This document shows, in pieces, positions 52,352 through 60,046 of a stretch of 64,000 bases of DNA; position 1 is the stretch's first letter; each line of letters begins with the position of its first letter. The notes beneath the pieces were generated by a model. That model was not told the origin of the DNA. It did not search any database and saw only the letters and a program-made list of their open reading frames with translations. The stretch is from JALOAT01 sp041677345 (GTDB lineage Bacteria; Pseudomonadota; Gammaproteobacteria; Thiohalomonadales; Thiohalomonadaceae): positions 9,616 through 73,615 of the forward strand of contig JBAYQE010000003.1 of the NCBI GenBank assembly GCA_041677345.1, written 5' to 3'. The translations under genes and the position numbers were made by a program.

Positions 52352-53107
52352 GTGACGCTTTCCGAACAACTGCTGCTTTTCATGGCCGCCGTACTGGCCA
52401 ACGGCTTCTCGGCCTTCGCGGGTGGCGGCGCCGGCCTGCTGCAACTGCCTGTGTTGATCTTTCTCGGGCTGCCGTTCGCGGTGGCGCTTGCCACCCACAA
52501 GATCGCCACCGTGGCGTTGGGCATCGGCGCCACCCTGCGCCATCTGCATGAACGCGCCCTGGAGCGGCGTTTCGTGCTGTTCATCCTCGCCACCGGCGTG
52601 CCAGGGGTGGTGTTGGGTGCGAGCGTGGTGCTGTCGCTACCGGATGCGGCTGCACGCATTGCCCTCGGCGTGCTCACGTTCGCCCTCGGCATGTACTCCT
52701 TCCTGCGCCGCGACCTGGGCCAAAATCATGCGCCGCGACATCGCGATCGTCGGGGCATGCTGATCGGTGGCGGGGTCCTGTTTCTCATCGGCGGGCTGAA
52801 CGGCTCCCTCACCTCGGGCACGGGCCTGTTCGTCACGCTCTGGCTGGTGCGCTGGTTCGGACTGGACTACCAGCGTGCCGTGGCCTACACGCTGGTGCTG
52901 GTGGGCATGTTCTGGAACGGTGCCGGAGCCCTTACCCTGGGCGTGCTGGGTGAGGTGCAGTGGAGCTGGCTGCCGGCACTCATCGCCGGCTCGCTGGCGG
53001 GCGGCTATCTGGGCGCCCATTTCGCCATCGCCAAGGGTAACCGCCTCATCAAGCGCGCCTTCGAAGCGGTCACCCTGCTGGTGGGATTGAAACTGATCCT
53101 CGGCTGA
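52352..53107 (+). CDS. TauE/SafE-family membrane permease (second copy)
   Basis: 251-aa membrane protein with eight or so helices. NGFSAFAGGGAGLLQLPVLI and the second-half GGLNGSLTSGTGLFVTLW are the family's Gly-rich motifs. It differs clearly from the 21829 copy, so it is not a recent duplicate. GTG start. Downstream lies a 23-bp inverted repeat. Confidence 0.88.
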   Translation: MTLSEQLLLFMAAVLANGFSAFAGGGAGLLQLPVLIFLGLPFAVALATHKIATVALGIGATLRHLHERALERRFVLFILATGVPGVVLGASVVLSLPDAAARIALGVLTFALGMYSFLRRDLGQNHAPRHRDRRGMLIGGGVLFLIGGLNGSLTSGTGLFVTLWLVRWFGLDYQRAVAYTLVLVGMFWNGAGALTLGVLGEVQWSWLPALIAGSLAGGYLGAHFAIAKGNRLIKRAFEAVTLLVGLKLILG

Positions 53108-53121
53108 GAAGAAAAAGCGCT

Positions 53122-53246
53122 CAACGCAAAGGCGCAAAGAACGCCGAGGGCGCAAAGGTGTCATGGGCTGACGTCCGCAAGCCAGGACGTCGCCGCCCCA
53201 TCAACCCGCTCTTTGCGTCCTTTGCGTTCTTTGCGCCTTTGCGTTG
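53122..53246. repeat. Perfect 23-bp inverted repeat of CGCAAAG words
   Basis: The left arm at 53122-53144 begins CAACGCAAAGGCGC; the right arm at 53224-53246 is its exact complement. They enclose 79 bp. Heptamer-like CGCAAAG steps fill both arms. It lies between the convergent TauE-like gene and pyrE, a place for a bidirectional stop or a small mobile palindrome. Confidence 0.85.
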
Positions 53247-53256
53247 GGCTGTGCTC

Positions 53257-53895
53257 TCAAATGCCGTACTGGGCGCGGTAGGCGCGGATGGCTTCCACGT
53301 CTGCGGTGCGGCCCTGTTCTTCCAGGTATTCGATGAGGTCGGCCAGGGCGACGATGCTGATCACCTGAAGGCCGTAGTTGCGTTCCACTTCCTGGATGGC
53401 GGAGAGTTCGCCGGTGCCGCGTTCCTGGCGATCGAGGGCGATGACCACGCCGGCCGCCTTCGCACCCGTGGCCTCGATGAGCGCCATGGATTCACGGATG
53501 GCGGTGCCTGCGGTGATGACGTCATCGACGATAAGCACGCGCCCGGCCAGCGGCGCACCCACGATGTTGCCGCCCTCGCCGTGATCCTTGGCCTCCTTGC
53601 GATTGAAGCAATAGGGCAAATCGCGGTCGTGGTGCTCGGCCAGCGCGATGGCGGCGGCGCTCGCCAGTGGGATACCCTTGTAGGCGGGCCCGAACAGTAC
53701 GTCGAAAGCAAGCCCGGAGTTGGTGATGGCAGCGGCGTAATAACGGCCGAGGCGCGCCAGCGTGGCACCTGAATTGAACAGGCCTGCGTTGAAGAAATAG
53801 GGACTCACACGGCCCGACTTGAGGGTGAACTGGCCGAAGCGCAGCACGCCGCGTGAGATGGCGAAGTCGAGGAATTCCCGCTGGTAATCGTGCAT
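53257..53895 (-). CDS. pyrE: Orotate phosphoribosyltransferase PyrE
   Basis: 212-aa enzyme that adds orotate to PRPP in UMP synthesis. YQREFLDFAISRGVLRFG, FTLKSGRVSPYFFNAG, RKEAKDHGEGG and the PRPP loop VLIVDDVITAGTA are intact. No convincing Shine-Dalgarno precedes the ATG; the frame is open to 54030. It is divergent from the exonuclease III gene. Confidence 0.97.
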   Translation of the reverse strand: MHDYQREFLDFAISRGVLRFGQFTLKSGRVSPYFFNAGLFNSGATLARLGRYYAAAITNSGLAFDVLFGPAYKGIPLASAAAIALAEHHDRDLPYCFNRKEAKDHGEGGNIVGAPLAGRVLIVDDVITAGTAIRESMALIEATGAKAAGVVIALDRQERGTGELSAIQEVERNYGLQVISIVALADLIEYLEEQGRTADVEAIRAYRAQYGI

Positions 53896-54090
53896 GGAGG
53901 TGAACCGGGCCTGGAGTGAGGCGGCCATTATAGTCGCCGCTCCCGATGGCCGGAACCACGGTACCGGCCGTGCGCACAAATCCAGGGAAGGGCCGAGCCT
54001 TGCGGCGCTCAGGTTCAGCACACAGCGCACCCACCAGCGCCCAGTCCCGGGTATGGGATTTCACAGCCATTGGGTTATGCTCCCGGCCCC

Positions 54091-54864
54091 ATGAAAATCA
54101 TCAGCGTCAACGTGAACGGTATCCGCTCTGCCGCGGGCAAGGGTCTCTTCGAGTGGCTCGCGGGGCAGGAGGCGGATGTGGTATGCGTGCAGGAGACCAA
54201 GGCGCAGGAACACCAGCTCGACCCCGCGGTGTTCCGGCCCGCCGGGCTGTCCTGCCACTACTTCGATGCACTGAAGAAGGGCTACAGCGGCACCGCCCTG
54301 TTTTGCCGCAAGCCGCCCGAGCGGGTGGTTCGGGGCCTCGGTTTCGCGGGCTGCGATGACGAGGGCCGCTACCTGCAAGCAAATTACGGCAACCTGAGCA
54401 TCGCCTCGCTCTACCTGCCTTCCGGTTCGGCGGGCGCGGAGCGCCAGGCCGCCAAGTACGCCTTCATGGATGCCTTCCTGGAGGTACTCGCGCGGCTGCG
54501 CAAGGACGGACGCGAATACATCATTTGCGGTGACTGGAACATCGCGCACCGCAACATCGACTTGAAGAACTGGCGCAGCAACCAGAAGAACTCCGGCTTC
54601 CTGCCCGAGGAACGGGCATGGCTGGACGAGGTTTTCGAGGAGTTGGGCTGGGTGGACGGTTTCCGCGTGGTGAATCAGGAACCCGAGCAGTACACCTGGT
54701 GGTCCAACCGCGGCCAGGCCTGGGCGAAGAACGTGGGCTGGCGCATCGATTACCAGATCATCTCACCCGGACTGCGAGAGAGGGTAAAGGCGGCCAGCAT
54801 CTACAAGGAACAGCGCTTCTCCGATCACGCACCGCTCATCATCGAATACGCGGGAGAGCTGTAG
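54091..54864 (+). CDS. xthA: Exonuclease III-family AP endonuclease
   Basis: 257-aa EEP-fold nuclease that cuts at abasic sites and trims 3' ends. Catalytic residues are kept: Asn in NVNGIR, Glu in VQETKAQ, Asp and Asn in GDWNIAHRNID, and SDHAPLI with the terminal Asp-His. In pseudomonads the gene at this spot beside pyrE is crc, an inactive relative; this protein resembles Crc in layout (ASLYLPSGSAG, KNWRSNQKNSGFLPEERAW) but keeps all active-site residues. Confidence 0.9.
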   Translation: MKIISVNVNGIRSAAGKGLFEWLAGQEADVVCVQETKAQEHQLDPAVFRPAGLSCHYFDALKKGYSGTALFCRKPPERVVRGLGFAGCDDEGRYLQANYGNLSIASLYLPSGSAGAERQAAKYAFMDAFLEVLARLRKDGREYIICGDWNIAHRNIDLKNWRSNQKNSGFLPEERAWLDEVFEELGWVDGFRVVNQEPEQYTWWSNRGQAWAKNVGWRIDYQIISPGLRERVKAASIYKEQRFSDHAPLIIEYAGEL

Positions 54865-54902
54865 TTTCCTATCCTAAGGTTCAGCCAGTGGGAGATTTCA
54901 CC

Positions 54903-55691
54903 ATGCACCGTGCCCTCACCTACGTCGCCGCCGTCGCCCTGCTGACGGCCTGCGCCACCTCGCCTCTCGGACGCCAGCAACTACGTTTTTTCCCGGAAGG
55001 CCAGATGGCGGAAATGGGTGCGGCCGCCTTCGACCAAGCACGCCAGGAAACCCCGCCGACGAAGGATTCGGCGCTTACCCGCTATGTGACCTGTGTGGCG
55101 GATGCGGTCACGGCCCAGGTGGACGACGGCCCCGACGAGTGGGAGGTGGAGGTGTTCGACAATCCCCAGGCCAATGCCTTCGCCCTGCCCGGTGGCAAGG
55201 TCGGCGTCTACAGTGGGTTGCTGAACGTGGCGAAGAACCAGCACCAATTGGCCACCGTCATCGGCCACGAGATCGCCCACGTCCTCGCCCAGCACGGAAA
55301 CGAGCGCGTCTCCACTGCCTATGCCACCGAGGCCGGACTGCAGCTGGTGCAGGCGCTCGCGGGCGGCCAGGGCGCGCAGAACGACAACCTCATGGCCCTG
55401 CTCGGGCTGGGCACCCAGGTGGGCATCATCCTGCCGTTCTCCCGCACCCAGGAGTCCGAGGCCGATCTCCTGGGCCTGGACCTCATGGCCAAGGCGGGCT
55501 TCGATCCGCGTGAGAGCGTGAAGCTTTGGCAGAACATGGCCGCGGCGGGTAACGGAGCCCCGCCCGAGTTTCTCTCCACTCACCCCTCTCACGGCACACG
55601 CACCGACGACCTCAACAAGCGCATGCAGCGGGCCATGGACCTGTACAACGAGGCGCGCCGCCAGGGCCGCACGCCGAACTGCACGCGGTAG
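54903..55691 (+). CDS. M48-family metallopeptidase lipoprotein
   Basis: 262-aa lipoprotein (ALLTAC, Cys17) of the LoiP/YcaL-type M48 family. Zinc motif HEIAH in VIGHEIAHVLAQHGNERVS, the third ligand Glu in SEADLLGLDLMAKAGFDP, and the terminal LSTHPSHGTRTDDL. These peptidases act on outer-membrane proteins in the periplasm. GGAGA precedes the ATG. Confidence 0.93.
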   Translation: MHRALTYVAAVALLTACATSPLGRQQLRFFPEGQMAEMGAAAFDQARQETPPTKDSALTRYVTCVADAVTAQVDDGPDEWEVEVFDNPQANAFALPGGKVGVYSGLLNVAKNQHQLATVIGHEIAHVLAQHGNERVSTAYATEAGLQLVQALAGGQGAQNDNLMALLGLGTQVGIILPFSRTQESEADLLGLDLMAKAGFDPRESVKLWQNMAAAGNGAPPEFLSTHPSHGTRTDDLNKRMQRAMDLYNEARRQGRTPNCTR

Positions 55692-55719
55692 CGGGGGTGC
55701 AACGCGGAGGGGCGCCCCG

Positions 55720-57195
55720 TCATTGTCTGCCCCGGTCATTACCCGCCGCCGCCGCCTCCGCCTCCGCCGCCACGGCACCGAGCGAGACCTGACCAGCGCC
55801 TGCAGCACGCGCCCGGCGCAGGGCCTCGGCGGCCTCCCGCACCAGGGACTCCTCGTCCTGACCCTTGCGCCAGGCCGCTACACCGATGCAACAACTGAGG
55901 GCGGGTGACTTGCCCGCCGAACTCGTCACCACCGCCTTACAGAACCTCTCCGCCACGCCGGCGGCATGGGATTGCGCGGTATGGGGCAACAGCACCGCCA
56001 GATGCTGCTCATCCAGGACCCCGGCCACATCGGTCTCGCGCAGGCGCCCGGCCACCTCCTTGGCCATCGCCACCAGCGCCGCCTGCTGCGACAGCCCTGT
56101 CACGGGATCGGGTGTGAGCAGCAGCAGGCTGAGCGGATCGCCGTAGCGGCGGGTCGCAGCCAAGGCCGCCGTCAGGCGGTCGGCGAAGGCATAGCGCGTG
56201 CCCAGGCCCGTGGCCGGGTCGCGGCGCGCCAGCGTGCCGAGGCGCTCGTCAATCTGGTTGAGTCGCGCGTTGCTGCGCATCAGCTGTTCTGCCAGGCGCT
56301 GCACCTGCACCAGGGCATTGCGCCGCACGCTCGCCTCCTCTTCCAATCGGGCTGCCGCTTCGCTGAGCTCGCGCCGTTGCTCGGCGATACGCGTCTCCAG
56401 TTCCGCGCGCTGGTCCTCGTGTACACCGTCAGCGGTGCCCGATTCCGCAGGAGCTTCCGTGCATTCCACCAGCCAGCCGAGGTGTTGTTCCTGCACGGCG
56501 AGCGGGCGCCAGTGCAAGCGCACCCGGTAGGGAGCGCCATCGGTATCCCGTTCCAGGGTGCGTTCCGCCGGGACCTTGGCGTAATCCTTGCCAAGCAGGG
56601 ACGCCGGTGTCCCCAGGCCACCCTCGTGAGCGGCACCGAGCAGGGCGAGGAAGCGGGGATTCACTTCACTCCAAGCACCCGCCGGCGTGACCACGGCGAG
56701 GCCGATACCGGCCTGGCGCATGGCCTCGGTGTAGAGGGCTGCGCGGGTGCGGCTCGCACGCAATTGCTGTTGTTGCTCGAAGGCCTCGCGTGACAGGGTC
56801 GCGTTGGCCCGCCGCAGCTGGTTCGGGCTTGGCAGGCGCTGCGCGCGGGGCAGCCAACCGATGAAGACGCCGGCTGTGAGGAGCATCAGCACAGCCGCTG
56901 TGGCCTTGGTGGTGCCGCCGCGCTGCGGATCGGGTGACCACAGGTCCCAGACTGCGGCGGCATGGGCCGCGGCGAGGGCGAGCAGCGCAGCGGCGCACAG
57001 CCAGAGCAGGCCGCGGTACTCCAGGTCCCGCCTGCGCAAGGCCAGGTACGCGAGACCGGCAGGAAGCAGCACCCCGGCGAAGACGATGCCTGCATCCGCG
57101 ATGGCATGCAGCAGGACCGTGGTGCGTTCCCAGGTGAGAGGGGAGGCATCCAATGCCGTTTCCATGGCACGCAACAACTGTTGGAGGTATTCCAT
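55720..57195 (-). CDS. ETR1-like membrane sensor with PAS and degenerate GGDEF
   Basis: 491 aa. Residues about 25-120 resemble the ethylene-receptor transmembrane domain (AIADAGIVFAGVLLPAGLAY, RRRDLEYRGLLWL, AAHAAAVWDLW), but Cys of the copper-binding Cys-x3-His is replaced by Ala. A PAS-like domain follows at about 155-245, a coiled coil at about 260-320, then a GGDEF fold. Its catalytic loop reads VLDEQHLAVLL where GGDEF is expected, so it should not make c-di-GMP. Probably a sensor or receptor; the ligand is unknown. Confidence 0.8.
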   Translation of the reverse strand: MEYLQQLLRAMETALDASPLTWERTTVLLHAIADAGIVFAGVLLPAGLAYLALRRRDLEYRGLLWLCAAALLALAAAHAAAVWDLWSPDPQRGGTTKATAAVLMLLTAGVFIGWLPRAQRLPSPNQLRRANATLSREAFEQQQQLRASRTRAALYTEAMRQAGIGLAVVTPAGAWSEVNPRFLALLGAAHEGGLGTPASLLGKDYAKVPAERTLERDTDGAPYRVRLHWRPLAVQEQHLGWLVECTEAPAESGTADGVHEDQRAELETRIAEQRRELSEAAARLEEEASVRRNALVQVQRLAEQLMRSNARLNQIDERLGTLARRDPATGLGTRYAFADRLTAALAATRRYGDPLSLLLLTPDPVTGLSQQAALVAMAKEVAGRLRETDVAGVLDEQHLAVLLPHTAQSHAAGVAERFCKAVVTSSAGKSPALSCCIGVAAWRKGQDEESLVREAAEALRRARAAGAGQVSLGAVAAEAEAAAAGNDRGRQ

Positions 57196-57264
57196 CCTGG
57201 TACACCTCGCTGGTTATTCGGTCGCCCGACAAGGGCATCCGGGAACTGTAGCCAGTGTAGCGGC

Positions 57265-58719
57265 TCAGCCTGGACGGTTCAGGTCGAGGGAGCGGCGCAC
57301 CCAGGGCAACAGCAGGTAGGCAGGGAATGACAGCAGGAAGGTAACGAAGAAATAGGCGGAATAACCCAGGCCCTCCGCACCGTAGCCGCTCGCCCAGCCT
57401 GCCAGCGAACGGCTGAGGGCGAATACCGATGACAGCAACGCGTATTCGGTGGCCGAATGGTCCTTGTTGACGATGGCCATGAGAAAGGCCAGGAACGCCG
57501 CGGTACCCAGGCCGCCGGTGAAGGACTCGAAGCCGCTGGCGCCGTACATGAGGGCTACCTGGGAAATCGGCAGGTCGGCGCCGCTGGAGGCCAAGGGGAT
57601 GGCGTAAGCGGCGTAGGTGTAAAAGAGGTTCGAGAGGGCCTGAAACAGACCCAGGATCCACAGGGCGTGGAAGATACCGATACGATCGGTGATGGCACCG
57701 CCCACCACGCCGCCGACGATGGACAACACCAGCCCCAGGTTCACCGATACCAGGCCGATGGCACTGGCCGAAAACCCCGCGTCCACCCAAAACGGTTTCA
57801 CCATCAGCCCCATGGCCGCATCCCCCAGCTTGAACAGCAGGATGAAGGCGATCACCGGCAGCATGTAGCGCCGCCGCAGCAGTTCCATGAGGGCACCGAA
57901 CATGGGGCCGTGGCTGAGCGTTTCGAAGGCGGCGTTCTCGCGGGAGCGGAACAATGTGCTGCCGCCGACGATCGCGGCACCGGCAACGAGGGCGTAGGTC
58001 CACAGTTCGGGAAACTGCACCGACCAGCGCGTGGTGCGATCCACCAGCCAGACTGTACCGAGGAAAAACAGCACCACGGCCGTGAGCGCTAGCGGATGGG
58101 TAGCGAGCGTGCGCAGTTCGCGCGCGAGGGACAAGCCCTCCCGCGCTATCGCCTGGCGCTCGCGTGGTGCCTGGAGACAGGCCAGGGCCAGCAGGCCCAG
58201 CATCACGGCCGCGGCCAGGTAGGTCGCGGGCCAGCCGACGTAATCACTGAGCACCAGCATCACGCCCGAGGCCAGCATGCCCACCCGGTAGAGGGCGATG
58301 CGGACGCCGTTGGCGAGTCCCAGCTCGCGCTTGTCCAGCAACTCGATGGTGTAGCCGTCGATGGCAATGTCGTTGGTGGCCGACAGCAGCGCGAACACGC
58401 CGATGGCGAACCACGCCCAGGGGCCGAAGTCACCCTGCAGGGCCAGGGCCACGAGCACCGCGCCCATGGCCATATCCACCACCGCCATCCACACCCGGTG
58501 GCGGCGGTAGTGGTCGACGGCCGGCGCCCACAGGAATTTGAGGGTCCAGGCCAGACCGATGAGGCCGATGAGACCGATGTCGCGCAGGTCCACACCCTGC
58601 TGGCGAAACTGCACGGGGAACACGTCGTAGAACACGCCGAGCGGGAAGCCCTCGGCAAAATACAGCAGGCCGACCCAGAACAGTTTCGACTTCAGGAGCT
58701 TGGGGGCGTCTGTGGGCAC
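57265..58719 (-). CDS. AmpG-like MFS transporter
   Basis: 484-aa transporter with 12-14 membrane helices. LYFAEGFPLGVFYDVFPVQF and DLRDIGLIGLIGLAWTLKFL match the AmpG family, which imports anhydromuropeptides for cell wall recycling; SATNDIAIDGYTIELLD is the next family motif. No ampD or ampR is nearby, and the middle loop is long, so the substrate is not certain. It lies downstream of and divergent from the SafE-like gene. Confidence 0.87.
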   Translation of the reverse strand: MPTDAPKLLKSKLFWVGLLYFAEGFPLGVFYDVFPVQFRQQGVDLRDIGLIGLIGLAWTLKFLWAPAVDHYRRHRVWMAVVDMAMGAVLVALALQGDFGPWAWFAIGVFALLSATNDIAIDGYTIELLDKRELGLANGVRIALYRVGMLASGVMLVLSDYVGWPATYLAAAVMLGLLALACLQAPRERQAIAREGLSLARELRTLATHPLALTAVVLFFLGTVWLVDRTTRWSVQFPELWTYALVAGAAIVGGSTLFRSRENAAFETLSHGPMFGALMELLRRRYMLPVIAFILLFKLGDAAMGLMVKPFWVDAGFSASAIGLVSVNLGLVLSIVGGVVGGAITDRIGIFHALWILGLFQALSNLFYTYAAYAIPLASSGADLPISQVALMYGASGFESFTGGLGTAAFLAFLMAIVNKDHSATEYALLSSVFALSRSLAGWASGYGAEGLGYSAYFFVTFLLSFPAYLLLPWVRRSLDLNRPG

Positions 58720-58792
58720 AGGGAAGATTGGGTCGGTGGATGGCGGCGGTTATGATACACAGCTTGTCCGTTCCCGCCGCGAACCCTTTCCC

Positions 58793-59476
58793 ATGCCACT
58801 GGATGCCACCTTCCTTGCAGCCTTCATCGTCGGCTTTACCGGAGGCGTGCATTGTGTCGGCATGTGCGGCGGCATCGTCGGTGCGCTGAGCTTCGGTGTA
58901 CCCGACACGGTACGCGGGCAGCCGCTGCGCTTCCTGCCGTATCTCCTCGCCTACAACGGTGGACGGGTGCTCAGCTACACCGTGGCGGGGGCCATCATGG
59001 GCGGGCTGGGCCTGCTGGCGGCCAACCTCGCGCTGCTGCACCGGGGCCAACTGGTGCTGCAGGTGATCGCCGCCCTGTTCATGATCGCGCTGGGACTTTA
59101 TCTCGGCGGCTGGTGGCAAGGCCTGGCCCGGGTGGAGCAGGCCGGCAGGGGCATCTGGCGGCATCTCGAACCCCTGGGTCGACGCCTGGTGCCGGTGCAT
59201 CATCCGGCCCATGCCTTTGGGCTGGGACTGGTCTGGGGATGGCTGCCCTGTGGGTTGGTGTACAGCGTACTGGTCTGGGCGCTGTCCGCGGGCGGGCCCG
59301 TCGAGGGCGCGCTGTTGCTGCTCGGCTTCGGCCTGGGCACCCTGCCCAACCTGTTCGCCATGGGCCTGGTGGCGGCCCGTGTGGCCGCCTTCACGCGCAA
59401 ACCCTGGGTGCGTCATACCGCAGGGCTGCTGGTGATTGCCTTCGGGGTGCTCGAAGCCTACCGCGCACTGGCGTGA
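58793..59476 (+). CDS. SafE/DsbD-like membrane protein with HCxGMCGG motif
   Basis: 227-aa integral membrane protein. GGVHCVGMCGGIVGALSF near the start and GLVWGWLPCGLVYSVLVWAL in the second half are marks of the heavy-metal-associated TauE/SafE subfamily (DsbD_2-type fold), which often accompanies cytochrome cbb3 and copper genes. No such genes are near. Metal or sulfur transport is a guess from family. Confidence 0.87.
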   Translation: MPLDATFLAAFIVGFTGGVHCVGMCGGIVGALSFGVPDTVRGQPLRFLPYLLAYNGGRVLSYTVAGAIMGGLGLLAANLALLHRGQLVLQVIAALFMIALGLYLGGWWQGLARVEQAGRGIWRHLEPLGRRLVPVHHPAHAFGLGLVWGWLPCGLVYSVLVWALSAGGPVEGALLLLGFGLGTLPNLFAMGLVAARVAAFTRKPWVRHTAGLLVIAFGVLEAYRALA

Positions 59477-59521
59477 GGGTGGTGCGCCTCGCGCAAGCGG
59501 CTGCGCGTACCGCTCACGCCC

Positions 59522-59974
59522 TCACTTCCGCCGGGGCGGCTCGGTGAAGAACTGCTGGCGGAAGCGGAAGGTGTAGGGCTCGGCAAGCTGCTGCGGCTTG
59601 ACGTTAACCTCGAAGTCCAGCACTTCCTCGTTGCGCACGGGGAAATCCGCCAAGTAATAGATGGCGTCACCTTCACGGATTTCACGCATCTTGAGGGTGC
59701 GCAGCTGCTGGTTCAGGGTGAGCGCCTGCGCATCCACCTCTGCGGCGACGTCGGCGGGTGCCTTGGCGGGCTTGCGCTGGATGGCCACAGTAAGCACGCC
59801 GCGGTTCTGGCTGCGCTGGATGCCGTGGGACTTGGCGATGGGGGGATGCAGCATGTCCGCCGTGAAGGCGTTGTAGTGGATGATGTAGTTGCCGAATTCC
59901 ACCGCCTGCAGTGCCTGCGCCGTACCGGTGGTGACGGCGAGCGTGAAGGCGACAGCCAGTGCCGTGCGAATCAT
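59522..59974 (-). CDS. DUF4426-family exported protein
   Basis: 150-aa protein with a signal peptide (ALAVAFTLAVTTGTAQA) and the DUF4426 pattern VEFGNYIIHYNAFTADML and EVLDFEVNVKP. Function unknown. In pseudomonads a DUF4426 gene lies after metX-metW near proC; here it follows a dynamin-like gene in the same strand order. GGGAGGG precedes the ATG at 59974. Confidence 0.87.
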   Translation of the reverse strand: MIRTALAVAFTLAVTTGTAQALQAVEFGNYIIHYNAFTADMLHPPIAKSHGIQRSQNRGVLTVAIQRKPAKAPADVAAEVDAQALTLNQQLRTLKMREIREGDAIYYLADFPVRNEEVLDFEVNVKPQQLAEPYTFRFRQQFFTEPPRRK

Positions 59975-60046
59975 GAAAGACCCTCCCGAGCAGTCTGATG
60001 AAAACAACTATAGCCGCCTGGAAGAAACCGTCACACCATACCGACC

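Noticed and set aside
54091..54864. Calling the gene crc
   Set aside because: All nuclease active-site residues are present, whereas Crc lacks them.
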